NCBI GenBank assembly: GCA_905331475.1
Contig: CAJNYU010001944.1
Span: forward strand, 117,847 to 181,846
DNA length: 64,000 nucleotides
From: Rotaria socialis
Lineage: Eukaryota; Rotifera; Eurotatoria; Philodinida; Philodinidae
Direction of reading: 5' to 3'
This document shows, one piece after another, positions 1-11,238 of the stretch. The notes beneath the pieces were generated by a model, which did no database searches, was not told where the DNA came from, and saw only the letters and a list, made by a program, of their open reading frames with translations. Position 1 is the stretch's first letter, and each line of letters begins with the position of its first letter. A program made the translations under genes and the position numbers.

Positions 1-421
1 TTCCAAATTCATTAAATAATAATAGGCATTGTTGACATGAAATATTTTCGTGTATTTTTCGTTCTTCTTTATCCTTTTTTTCTTGTTTAATATGTTGTTT
101 AAGCTGAGTAACGATATCGTCCAGAGTGTTTAATTTTTCATCTTTTTCGTATAATTCTTGTTTCAAATGTTCATTCAATTCTTCTCGTTCATCGATCTCA
201 TTAGTTAAACGATTTATACGATTGCGCTTTTCATGAAGATCATTTTGAGTTTCGGAACAAACATTTTCAAGTGTTGCTATACGATGTAATGCACTATCTA
301 ATTCACGATTCAGACGAACTATTATTTCTTGTGAATTTAGAATTTGTGATTCAAGACCAGCTAATCGAGCATTTTCCGAACCGACTGCAGATTCTTCAGT
401 TTCCATAAAAGCCGAAGCCAT
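1..421 (-). CDS. Coiled-coil protein, N-terminal part, runs off the left edge
   Basis: An open frame of about 140 codons begins at the ATG at 421 and has no stop before the window edge, so only the N terminus is present. The protein starts MASAFMETEESAVGSENARL and then becomes strongly heptad-like, rich in Leu, Glu, Lys, Asn and Gln (for example LNRELDSALHRIATLEN and LTNEIDEREELNEHLKQEL). This predicts a long parallel coiled coil from about residue 20 to 120. A Cys-x-x-Cys pair (SCQQC) lies near residue 132. No signal peptide or membrane segment is visible. Coiled coils diverge quickly, so I cannot name the family; a centrosomal, ciliary or adaptor protein would fit. That it is coding is well supported by codon composition and the long clean frame. 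Confidence 0.75.
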   Translation of the reverse strand, partial: MASAFMETEESAVGSENARLAGLESQILNSQEIIVRLNRELDSALHRIATLENVCSETQNDLHEKRNRINRLTNEIDEREELNEHLKQELYEKDEKLNTLDDIVTQLKQHIKQEKKDKEERKIHENISCQQCLLLFNEFG

Positions 422-1240
422 CATGTGATGTTAAAAAGGAATCTAAAACAATATACTTTTCTGTGAATTTCGTTTATCGAGAAAAAAAATGTTTGTTAAA
501 TCCTTTTCGAAATTAAAATCTTAAAAAAAAGTATGATGTTTTTTCCTGATGCCAAAATAAATATTTGTAGAAAATTTTCTCAAGGCTATCATGTGTGCAA
601 TAATAATAATAGTAATGTTCACGCATTCTTTTAACAGTTGTTCCAATGACTTTCATCGCATGATATGGTGACACTAAAAGCTCGTTGTCTCCACTGTTAA
701 AATGTTATATTCTCTGAAAATTTAATGCCTTTAAATAATTATAAACATTATCTTTAAATAATAAAACACTCTTAAGTGTGTAGCATCTACTGAACGAATA
801 AAATAGCTTGAAATAATTTGTTCGATTTGATCATAGTACTAGAAAAAGATTATTTTCGCCAAATATTGAATGTAGTTAAAACAAAATTTTTCCTTTCGTT
901 ACAACAAAAAGTACAAGGTTGCCGATAGAAAACGATTGAGATCGGCTCTGTTTGATGATGCATAAAAATTATGTATAATAGCAACTACAGGGGTTGAAGT
1001 CAATAACCAATCGAATTTTAGAATAAAATCTAAGGTGTCACTAGTATTGATCGGTAAATATTGGTAGTGATAAACTAAGCTTCAATTATTGAGAAATCAA
1101 CTCAAAAAAGATAAAAATGCATTAGAAATTTAATCAAATTTTATTTGGCTGATAAACAGCAATGATAGATATATACTTTATTAAAATTTAAGACAGAAAA
1201 TCTTTCAATTACAAATGGAATCAATTCTACTAGAAAAGAA
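422..1240. other. Noncoding stretch upstream of the coiled-coil gene
   Basis: AT-rich DNA with no frame or splice pattern I can support. It presumably holds the 5' leader and promoter of the minus-strand coiled-coil gene. Confidence 0.5.
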
Positions 1241-1500
1241 CTAAGTTAAAATTTCTTTCAGTATAGTATTTCGTCGCTGCTTGAAATCTTCTCGAAGTCG
1301 ATTAGAAATTTGTTTTCCTTTAAATTCGTCGGTTTTCTGACACAACAGTTTCCTGAAAATTAGAGATTAAAAGTAAAAGAATAAAAACACCAGAACTCAT
1401 ATAGACATTCAATGAATGTCGCTTCGTCGTTGAAACCCATCGATTTGATGGGCGATCGAATGTATTCGAAGTCAACGGCATTGTTTCTTTCATTCAAATT
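1241..1500 (-). CDS. Candidate two-exon 3' end of an unidentified small gene
   Basis: Two minus-strand segments join in phase. The upstream exon is 1500-1391 and follows an AG at 1502-1501; it encodes a stretch containing FEYIRSPIKSMGFNDEATF. The downstream exon is 1352-1241, preceded by TTTTCAG; it encodes LLCQKTDEFKGKQISNRLRE and ends at a TAG at 1243-1241. The joint reads YEFW-KLLCQ across a GTG...CAG intron of 38 nt. The charged, helix-like composition with basic C-terminal residues looks like real protein. No first exon with an ATG was found upstream, so the gene is incomplete in my reading. I do not recognise the family. It could also be a remnant. Confidence 0.35.
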
Positions 1501-1634
1501 CTGTGTACTCGTTTTACATCATTGAATATCAGGAACTAAGATAAAGTAGTTTTTGTGAAAAAATGATTTAGAAATTCATAAGGCACTTCATTTAATTGCT
1601 TTCTTAGAATTAACAAACGTTGAACACTTCAGCC

Positions 1635-1960
1635 CAGTGTTTTCAATGGAAATCTAAAGCAAAATGTACTGTACACTCTGTATTATATAAGCAAAGTGTA
1701 CGTGCACATTTTGTTTTCGTCGGCAAAAATGTACCAGTGTACGAAAACCTGACTTTTCACAATCTAAAAAGCTAAAGAAATTGGTAGTTTTTTTTCTCTA
1801 TTCAGTCCATCATAGAATTGAAACGAAGAGATCACATTTTACCATCATCATTTAAAGATAATTTGTAATTTAATATTACTTACAGCTTTTAAGGGTCAGA
1901 AATCAAAATGTAAAATGTTTTAGCAATGTCTACACTGTACACTTGCTATTGGAAACACTG
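1635..1960. mobile_element. hAT-like miniature element (326 bp)
   Basis: The ends form an imperfect inverted repeat. The left end reads CAGTGTTTTCAATGG and the right end, reverse-complemented, reads CAGTGTTTCCAATAG. The element is flanked by cttcagcc (1627-1634) and cttcagtc (1961-1968), an 8-bp duplication with one mismatch. CAGTG termini and 8-bp target duplications are typical of hAT transposons. The interior has no coding frame but repeats an AAAATGTAC...GTACAC motif in both orientations near both ends, as expected for subterminal transposase-binding sites. It is a non-autonomous copy, probably slightly aged. Confidence 0.7.
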
Positions 1961-2330
1961 CTTCAGTCGTGCCTGCAATCCATAATTTACCTATATTTAG
2001 TAATTAGAAATTACTATTTTTTTCTCCTATTCAGCTATTATAATCAATTTTAATAACTATGAAAACAGTGCTCAAGACTTCATACGCATTATCTTGATTT
2101 GATGAACGATAGCTATATATTCATAAATTTATCATAGATGTCGCCCATTTTCCATCTTTTTATCATCGAAAAAAAATAAACAACAACAAGCGTTCTAAAC
2201 TAACAATTCAGTAAAATATTTTTCCCATGTAAAAAAATGGCTCAATCAAAAGTCATAGACAATAGTTTTATGCATTATTTTTTCATAGATTTAGATTTCA
2301 TACACTATATCTCTGTCGAAGCAACCAGCA

Positions 2331-3484
2331 ATGAATGAAAATGGAGCTTTGACGAAACGTATCGTGAAGGTATATTTATAAGATCTCCCTCAGTTCAATC
2401 ATAGATTTTTCTCTTTCTAGGAAAGTGCTAGACTACAACAGGAGCCAGTACCGGGTATCATTGCCATACCAGATGATCATAATGCTCGTTATTTCAAAGT
2501 TATCATTGATGGTCCAAGTGAGGTATGAATATCAATATAAAAAGAAAGCATATTGACAGTTCAACAATCGTCATTTTACTTTAGAGTCCTTATGAAGGTG
2601 GAAAATTTAAAGTAGAATTATTTTTACCCGATGAATATCCAATGGCTCCACCCAAAGTGCGTTTTATGACGAAACTTTATCATCCAAATATTGATAAATT
2701 AGGTCGTATTTGTTTAGATATTCTCAAAGGTAAAATAGTTTATTAGCTAGATTAATTTTATTTTCATCAATTGATTGTTTTATTTATAGAAAAATGGAGT
2801 CCAGCCTTACAAATTCGTACTGTTCTTTTATCTATTCAGGCTTTGTTAAGTGCACCTAATCCAGATGATTTTTTGGATGCTGATGTTGCTGAAAAATGGA
2901 AAGCTGATGAAAAAGGAGCAAAAGCTATAGGTAAAATGAAAATAATTGCTTCTCTTCTTTATCCACAACTTATAATAATATAGACTAGAGTCAAGATAGA
3001 TATCAAATCTATAATATATTTAAATATAAAATTATATGACATTAGAGAAAAGAATTTTATATGTTATGCTTGACAACTATCAAAATTATAGGAGAAAATT
3101 TCTGGTTGTAAACTATTACAGACTGAAAATTAGTTCATCATAAACGAATCGAAGAGATCTGATCATTGTTTGATATAGCTAGTGGAGAGTACCTGTTGTG
3201 ATCTTAACAATAGATTTTTTGATCTTCATGAAAATATATGTCGTTCCTTCCGATTACCAAACATAGATAAAGTACAATCCCCTTGAACACACACAGACAC
3301 ACACCAACAATTGAATATGCATAATAATATTTAAAAATCATGATTAGTTATAATCCGATTCTAAGAAATTATTCATACATAGTTAGATAATGCTATAAAA
3401 GAAATTCGTATATTCTGAATTAAGCTTTTTTTTATTACTATTTTAGCTCGTGATTGGACGCAAAAATATGCACATGACGTCTAG
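2331..3484 (+). CDS. UBE2N: Ubiquitin-conjugating enzyme E2 N (Ubc13)
   Basis: Five exons (2331-2369, 2421-2522, 2585-2729, 2790-2930, 3447-3484) give 154 residues, against about 152 for animal Ubc13. The UBC fold is complete. It includes the HPN motif in [12 protein letters not shown], the active-site cysteine in [19 protein letters not shown], and the family-typical run [19 protein letters not shown]. Ubc13 pairs with a Uev/MMS2 partner to build Lys63-linked ubiquitin chains in DNA-damage tolerance and innate signalling; that role is from family knowledge. The frame upstream of the ATG closes at a TAG (2292-2294) with no other ATG between, which supports the start. The last intron (2931-3446) is longer than the other three (45-62 nt). 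Confidence 0.96.
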
Positions 3485-4251
3485 AAAACATACATGTTGA
3501 ACTTATTTGGATCACATTGCATCGTACATATTTTCGAAATATTAGGATGGTGAACTTTTTTTTCATATTTTCTTTACATGAGTGTCTATAGTTTCTTTTT
3601 CTTTCGTCTTGTCATCGTGTTCCTTTTCATTTCTTCATCAAAAAAAAAACAAACTAAAATGTATGTTTTAACAAATAACATTATATTTGTAGGTAATAAC
3701 TGCACGTGATGTTCTTCATTCTTTAAAGAAAAAAACTTTCTTGATATCTACTTATTTTCTTTTCTTCAATTATGATGATGAATGACTTTGTATGAGAACG
3801 TCAATAAAAACAAAAACGTACAGATCATCAATGGATATAAAAGCATTATCATTTTTTCATACTCGAAAAACATACATAAAATTTATCGCAAAACTCAAAC
3901 AGACATATGATTAGTCACGACATTATTATAGTCTAAAAATAACAGGAAATATAATTGAATAACATTTTATTTATGTGATCATGAAACAATCAAAGAGTTG
4001 ATAATTATTGAGTTCAATGTGATTGTATGGATGAAACTTGCAACCAGTCATTTTCTTTGTTATGCGTTTTCCGCTTGATTGCTCCTTCTAAAGGACACAT
4101 AGTTCTTGATATTATTGTATCACACTTACTACTGAATAAATCATACACTGAATGTTTAATACGTTTCGTATTTATTATTCTTGATTGATTACAGTCAAAT
4201 TTTATTTTATTATATCTTTAATATTATTATGATAATTAAAAACTGTTAGTC
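3485..4251. other. UBE2N 3' region and HEXD upstream region
   Basis: No gene seen. AATAAA at 3803-3808 is a candidate polyadenylation signal for UBE2N. The remainder is AT-rich and should include the promoter of the next gene. Confidence 0.5.
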
Positions 4252-7200
4252 ATGGCAATGATTTTTGGTCAAGTAATATTTCTAAAAGTACATCGTATTA
4301 TTCAATTTCTTATTTGCTTACTTTTTATTATTTTAATCTTAACTATTTATTCACCATGGCTATTAAAATTCACAAATGCAAAAAAGATCTATGATAATGC
4401 ATTGTCTAAACAAACACTTAATGATATTTTTCCGAAACAATTAGGTTTTGGTCGATCTGATTTAGCTAAATATATTCATCTAGATTTAAAAGGTGCACCA
4501 CCAAAGGCAAACAAATTTTATGATTCATTTTTTAATTTTCTTCAAAATTTACAAATGGGAGTAAAAGGTGTTCTTATTGAATATGAAGATACACTTCCAT
4601 TACACGGAAATCTTGAAAATGTAAGTAAAAACAAAAATTTAGAACTATTCTAGAATCTTGTATGACATTAGACTAAACTACCTCAGTGTATGATTTAAGT
4701 GTGGCTTTTTTAGGCTATTGTGACTTATATAAAATTCAATGCTATCACGAGAAATAACTATTTTAGTTGATATTTTTAATAGATAAGTTTTAGAGTTCAT
4801 GAAGTTGAAAAATTGAGCATAAAGAATTATTTTATTAAAAGATTTCCTATCATGCTGCTTATACCAAGTCGGATATTGCATTAATACAAGAAGCAGGAAA
4901 AAAGCACCGAATTGACATCATTCCACTTATTCAAACATTTGGTCATTTGGAATGGATACTTAAATTAGAGCGATTCAAATCATATCGTGACGATCTCAGC
5001 TTACCCACGGTTATTTCACCGTGCATCAATGAAACTTACATTTTACTCGAAGGTTAAATTTTAATTTTATAAACAATTCTTCGTCGAACTTTTAAATTAT
5101 TTAGATCTTTTACAGCAAACACTTGATATGCATCCTAATAGCAATATAATTCACATTGGCTGTGATGAAGTTAGTCTAAAATATTCTAATCCTGCATGTA
5201 ACGAAGCATCTACGAGTATATCTGAACAATATGTTAAGTAAGCATGAAACAATGACTAATGAAAGAAATCTATTGATTATTTTAAAGTCATATACAGCGT
5301 ATTGTTCATATTGTTCATAAAATTCGACCTGAATGTCGTATACTTATTTGGGATGATATTCTTCGAGCTGATCAATTTGTTAGCAATAAAAGATTGGTAA
5401 GACTTAACAAGAAAGATATTCTACTAAATATATCAATATGCTTCTTTTTTCAATATTACAGAGTATTTTCTTACGAATTCTCTGGTTTTACTGAAGTTTA
5501 AAAAAGAATATCTATTGTAATTTTGAATGCAGATTTATCGACTTGATTCGTTTTTAGATAGATTCTAATTGGTCTGCTTTGTTTTTTTGTATATTCGACA
5601 TTCCTATCTATAATCGTAGGATAGGATAGATAAAGTATAAAAAAGTTCTCTCAGTTAGAACACCAATAAAGAAAATTAGCTGACTTTACATCTCGAACTG
5701 ATATTAAAATACTAGTTAGGTGAAACATGAAAATTGTGTTTATAAAGTAGGGGTATCAATTTACAGTTTATTTTATTTAAATTTAACTTTGTGACAAGTT
5801 AATTTAATTTAAAATTAAATTCTATAACGTTAAATTTAAAATTAATTTAAATTTTTCTCATACAAAAATTTATTTCTCGATTTAATAATTTTTTTTAAAT
5901 TTTAAATTTAAATTTAATAAATTGTTTGGATGGATGCACATCATTGCTACGAGGAAAATACGTGGCTTTAATAGTAGTAAATACTAAATGAGAGGAAGAC
6001 CTAGTATTTCAAGTTAATATTTGTTCATAATAGTCAAAATGTCTCTACAGATTATGCAGGATCCGTCATCTTTCTTCTTCAAAATACTGGGATACTCATA
6101 AAAATATATTTAATAGCAAAATTCGTAGAAAAATGACTAGCTTTAACTTTAGAAAACAGAAAACATACTCAAATTTGACTTTAAATAGTAGCAATCAATT
6201 AAAAAACTATGTTTATCTACTAGTTTTCAAAGTTCAACTAATTTGAATTTCAAATAATTTTATTTAAATTTAAATAATACAAAATTTAAAATTTAATTAA
6301 ATTTAAATTTAACTTTTCATTTAAAAAAAATTTTATTCATTTTAAAATTAAATTTTTGAAAATTTATTTCTCAATTTAATAAATTTTTTTAAATTAAAAA
6401 TGTGACACCCCTATTATAAAGAGACAATAAAATTATTAAAGTCCAAAATTATAACTATGCGACTGATCTATCGATCAACAACTTGAAGGCACCACGAGAA
6501 GTTGTGACGCAGACAATAGCCTATCTCAGATGGATTAATTGATTGAGAAATTCTATTGACTATGAATAAATTGATCCAATCAAAATAATTAAATAAACAA
6601 TACTATCTTAGCCGCTAGCAGCAATAACTCTTTATTGTATATTTAAATTTAAATATGCACTAATAAAAAAAAAACTCCTAGATATGCGGCACTGGATATG
6701 ATAAATATAGAACAGCGAAGTCACTCAAATTCGTAAGTCGGCGTAAGAAAAATTTTGTGCGTATGAAATGTTGAAATAAAATTACAATCATTATAGCTAT
6801 CAGATTTGTCTAACTATAAATGAATGAATGAATGAATGAATGAATGAATGAAAAACAGATTAAAAATCAAGTTGATGTTGAAATGTGTTTCTTCAAGGAG
6901 ATTCTTGCAAAATATATCTGGTTAAAGCTTTCATTTATAGATATGTTTTAGTTATTTGAATGTGATGAACTTTATTAAAGAAATATCTCTCGGAAATCAA
7001 TAGAATATATATGTCTTTAGCTCAATCAACTGAAAGGTCTTGTTGAACCTGTTTCATGGAATTATTTTACAGAATTTGATAATAATTACAAATTTTCATC
7101 GGCATGGAAAACCTTCCCAAAATTCTTTACGAACACTTGGATTGCAAGTGCATTTAAAGGTGGTCTTCATCGTTTTTCTATGAAGACAAATACCAGTCAT

Positions 7201-7865
7201 CATGTCTTAAATAATCGTGAATGGCTCAGTTTTATAGAATCATCCACTTTTCAAAAAGATTCCTTATCAGCTGTTATACTTACGGGTTGGTCAAGATTTG
7301 ATCATTTTATGCCATTATGTGATTTATTACCAACTGCTTATCCATCACTTCTACACAGTTTATTTATGTTTAATACGGGTCAATATATTGTCGATGATTC
7401 AATTTATAATTGTAATGATCTAATAGTATCAGTGAATAAAGATGCCCGATTATGTGAATCATTACCAGGTAAAACCCTATGAAATATATAGATATACTAG
7501 AAATTTTTTATTTAGGCCTTTCAATTTGGTCAGGTATTTCATCGTTGTCTGTGCTTCTTCGGAAAATTCAAAACCGTCTAAAAATTTTGAATACTATTGC
7601 GCCACCATTTAATAGAAAACATTCATTTATACGTCGTCATGAAATGCATTCGCGTTTATCTGAATTAAAATTTTTAGAAAAAGATTTAGCCACAACTAAA
7701 CAGATACTAAATCGCCGTTTAATGGAACTCTATTCAGAAGATGTTATCGAAGAATGGTTTGAACTGTATTTAACACCAGCCGAAAATGAAATCAATACGA
7801 TATTTGTTGAATTTGCACTTGTAGACAATATAACTACATGGGAACGACGACCACTAGGTCACTAG
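4252..7865 (+). CDS. HEXD: Hexosaminidase D-type GH20 glycosidase with N-terminal membrane anchor
   Basis: Six exons (4252-4620, 4842-5052, 5105-5237, 5288-5396, 7021-7468, 7516-7865) join in phase to 539 residues. Residues about 15-38 are a strongly hydrophobic segment (IIQFLICLLFIILILTIY) after a short basic stretch, so a type II anchor or uncleaved signal is likely. The GH20 barrel follows. GVLIEYEDTLP opens it, IIPLIQTFGHLEW comes next, and IIHIGCDEV carries the catalytic Asp-Glu pair of the family. WIASAFKGG and LTGWSRFDHFMPLCDLLP form the later strands and match hexosaminidase D rather than lysosomal HEXA/HEXB. The enzyme should remove terminal beta-N-acetylhexosamine, with a preference for galactosaminides in known HEXD. 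The 1.6-kb fourth intron carries a transposon. AATAAA at 8005 and 8024 could end the transcript. Confidence 0.92.
5748..6413. mobile_element. hAT-like non-autonomous element (666 bp) in HEXD intron 4
   Basis: The left end TAGGGGTATCA and the reverse complement of the right end, TAGGGGTGTCA, form an 11-bp terminal inverted repeat with one mismatch. They are flanked by a perfect 8-bp duplication ttataaag (5740-5747 and 6414-6421). An 8-bp target site with YAGGGGTGTCA ends is the signature of hAT superfamily insertions. Both subterminal regions are long runs of ATTTAAATTTAA-like sequence in opposing orientation, able to form a large hairpin. No transposase frame is present, so it would need to be moved in trans. 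The perfect target duplication suggests a fairly recent insertion. Confidence 0.85.
6820..6851. repeat. (TGAA)n microsatellite
   Basis: About eight uninterrupted copies of a TGAA tetranucleotide, in HEXD intron 4 outside the transposon. Confidence 0.9.
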
Positions 7866-8942
7866 AAAAATATGTTCACGTTGTTTGTTTTATAGAAGCA
7901 GAATTTTCATAATCATTTACTTTCTTGGTTCGATTATTTTAGTTTTGATAATCGATGCTATTTTTACAATACTTTGCTTTCAAGCATTAGAGATTCTAAA
8001 AATTAATAAATTAGACTATAGGAAATAAAATCGATTAAAAACTGAAATCAATAACAACGTAAGTATCATAACTCATTTTGTTTTCTTAACGACAACTTTC
8101 TATTATATAAATATGGCTTATTTCAATATAGGCAAGATTAAAAATCAAAACAAAATCATATTTTATATTGAAAACTATATGAATTGTCAAATATAATCTT
8201 GAATTCGTTAAGAAATCTTCAAAATATTCAAGTGGTATAGAATACGAAAAATAGAAAGTGGGTGTGCTATTCATGCACATCGACATCGAAGCATTTTAAA
8301 AAGCATTTTGAAAAATATCGAATTTTAGAATTTTATATTTAAAATTAATACCTGGAAGATAAAGATTCTTTCAAAAGAGCAACATCGCATTATATATCGA
8401 TTCATAACCGAAAGCATAACCTATCCATTACTCTATATCTTCAAAAACTTTTTAAAGTCTCATTCATGGAAGAACATTAGGACAACAATTTTTTTCCAAA
8501 CGAATTTTCAACATTCATTAGTGCATTGAAAAACGAGGAGTGCAGCATGGTTTATATTTTATCACGTCAATCTGTTTTTTAAATAATTAACTAATTATTA
8601 TACTAATTCTTATTAATTTATAACTGTATCACAATTTTTAATAAAAATTTGTATGCAATTCTGATTTAATTTTTGTGAATAAATGTTTGATTCATTCATA
8701 GTTAGTTGACGATGTAAATCGCATCAATACTCACATTCACACTTGAATACTTTGGCTCATGTTTATTGAACGTACCTACCAGGCTTGAATGACGTGTGAA
8801 AAGTAAAACACACACATATGATGTTGTCCGTTTGAAGAAACACGCCTTTGCGACAGATTGGAAAATTCCAACAGAGAATTCGATTATTTTTTACACGAAG
8901 GATGAAATATATTCAGTAGAAAAATTCATTTATTGCACGTAG
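7866..8942. other. Noncoding gap between HEXD and the ART/TPR pseudogene
   Basis: AT-rich, with the HEXD 3' end at its left. No coding or RNA gene is supported. Confidence 0.5.
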
Positions 8943-11238
8943 ATGCCTTCTAATTTCGACAATATATTTAGTAGCTTTTATAATGAACTTGAAGATTTTG
9001 TTCTTGTCTGGTTAGATACACGCAACTCAAAAACAGTGGAAACCGAAAAAACGCATACTGAGGTTGCTACGCATCAGTCAAAATTGTGGATACTCATTGG
9101 TTTCACACGCCTATTTAACTACGCGCACGATTTTCGTATGCTTATCGAATCTTTCAAAGCCGAAATGATCTTTCTTATTGTTTGTGGTTATTTGAATCAA
9201 TCTCTTGTACCAATGGTCCATTGATTACAGCAACTTGAAACTATTTATATATTTTGCATCTATCAACAGAAGTATACTGCTCGGGTAAAGTCATACGAAA
9301 AAATTCGTCCTATCTACGCAACAACGAATGAGTTGTTAACTGTTTTGGTTAGCGATGTGTCTTTGCACGCAAAAGAATTGACTCCTTTGAGCATATTTAG
9401 TGTAAATCTAAGTACAGAGGTTTCGATACTTTCAGTTAAGAATGAAAAGAAATGCTGTATGTGGTTTCATTTACTTCTGCAAATACTTCGTCGTATGCTA
9501 TCAGATGAAAGTGCACGTAGTGATATGCAAAATGAATGTAAACGAACATATCGTGGAAATGAGAGCATGCTAACAAGAATCGATGATTGTTTTCCAAAAT
9601 TACACGAGAAAGTTGTATTCTTTTGGTATACAAAGGATTCATTTATTTAATGGTTATTTAATAAAGCATTTCGAACAGAAAATATTGATATCATTTTCAA
9701 ATTTTGATTTTTTTATCGTTAATCTTCACCATAAACTCAAAGAACTTTATGGACCATTTACTGGTACCTTACGGAATGGTCCATCAATTTCAGCTGCTGA
9801 ACTTCAGCTATTAAAAGAGAAAAAGATAAACTTGTTTCTGTAGATACATTTTTTTCTACGGTACAATCATTAAAATATGCAGTAGATTTTAGCGAAGAAA
9901 GACACGTGCTACCTCTTTTGGAGAATGGGATAAAAATGGCCTAGCAGATCAATACTATCGAATGATATTAAGGGTGCTATCGTCCCGTCCGATCATAAAA
10001 TCACCGGGAAAATTTGGCATAACATTAAAGTGATCGCTATGGAGAATGGCGGTTTTCATCAAGCAGTCTGTTACTTCAAAACAGCTCTTCGCTTACGAGA
10101 ACCAATAGAAACTTTGGATCCAGCTGAAACATATTCGAATATCACAATGCTACATGATATGACGGGAAAAAATAACATTAGCGATGCAATTTAATGAAAA
10201 ATCATTAAAAAATTCGTTAACGTCGTTTAACACATGATCATGCAGTTGTCGCGTTAGCATACAATAATATAGAATTGGTTTACTTTCATCGGTGCGACTG
10301 TGAGAAAACTCTTCACTATTACGAACAAACACGTTTAATCGAGTCTGTTGCTCTTGGTTCGCCAGATCACTTTGATCATGCCACAATTCTAAACAACATT
10401 GGACTTGTACATTTCGAACAAGGCCACTATAAATTAGTACTTCGCTTCTAGAGGCTGCACTAGACTAGCCATACATGAACGTTCATTACTGACGCAACAT
10501 CCCCCGTTTTCTGACAGCTATAATAATATTGATTCGGTTCTAGAACAGCTCGGTAAGCTAAATTAAGCATTAGTGATGTTTGAGAAAACACTTGAAATAC
10601 ATCTTGCAGCTCAGTTACTTAAACATCCAGAAATCGCTCAATCTTATAATAATCTTGCAAATGTTCTTGGTACGCTGGCTAGATTTGATGAAGCTTTAAA
10701 AAAGCTATTTTAAAGCTCTTAAGAACACCAACGATAAATCACCAAGAGCTATGCATACAAAAGACTTGCATTTACACAGCATTGGTGAACAGTATCATGT
10801 TGAATATAACTTCGTTGACGCAACAAAATACCATCAAGATGCATTTAGAATACGACTGCAACATTTTTACACGGAAGAACGATCCAGATTTAACTATGAG
10901 CGACAAAAGCATCGTTTTGCTCTTCTATGATCAGGATCAATTCGACAAAAGCATTGCATTATCTATTTCAAGCACTTAGAATTTATCGTGAAGTATACCA
11001 ACCAGAAAATTCTAGAATAGCCTCGTCATTGCTCAATATTGAACTTGCCTATTGTAGAGAAAATCGAAATGAAATTTCGCTTAATTATATGCAACAAGCA
11101 TTTAATATTCAACTACGAGTATTATCACATGGACACGAGAAAATTGAGAAAATGCAAGAGAAAGTCATTTCTATTAAAACAAAATTAAGAAATAGAAGTA
11201 GCCAGAAAAAGAAATCAGCCAAACATCGTTTAAACTAG
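8943..11238 (+). pseudogene. Decayed ADP-ribosyltransferase-like/TPR protein gene
   Basis: Fragments in several plus-strand frames line up in order with a protein type very common in bdelloid rotifers. That type has an N-terminal region with a FVLVWLD motif, an arginine ADP-ribosyltransferase-like domain, then kinesin-light-chain-type TPRs. Visible pieces are FVLVWLDTRNSKTVE, LIVCGYLNQSLVPMVH, FFWYTKDSFI (usually WWYTCDSFL) and LHHKLKELYGPFTG. About six 42-residue TPRs follow, such as VALAYNNIELVYFHRCDCEK, ATILNNIGLVHFEQGHY and IAQSYNNLANVLGTLARFDE. Stops at 9222-9224 and 9648-9650, frame changes near 9700, 9850, 10190, 10440 and 10700, and loss of most of the ART core rule out a working product. 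The last TPR piece (10927-11238) still reads cleanly to a Lys-rich C terminus. The call is confident; the former function is not known. Confidence 0.85.

Noticed and set aside
9436..9642. Minus-strand open frame within the ART/TPR region
   Set aside because: Antisense of recognisable pseudogene fragments.
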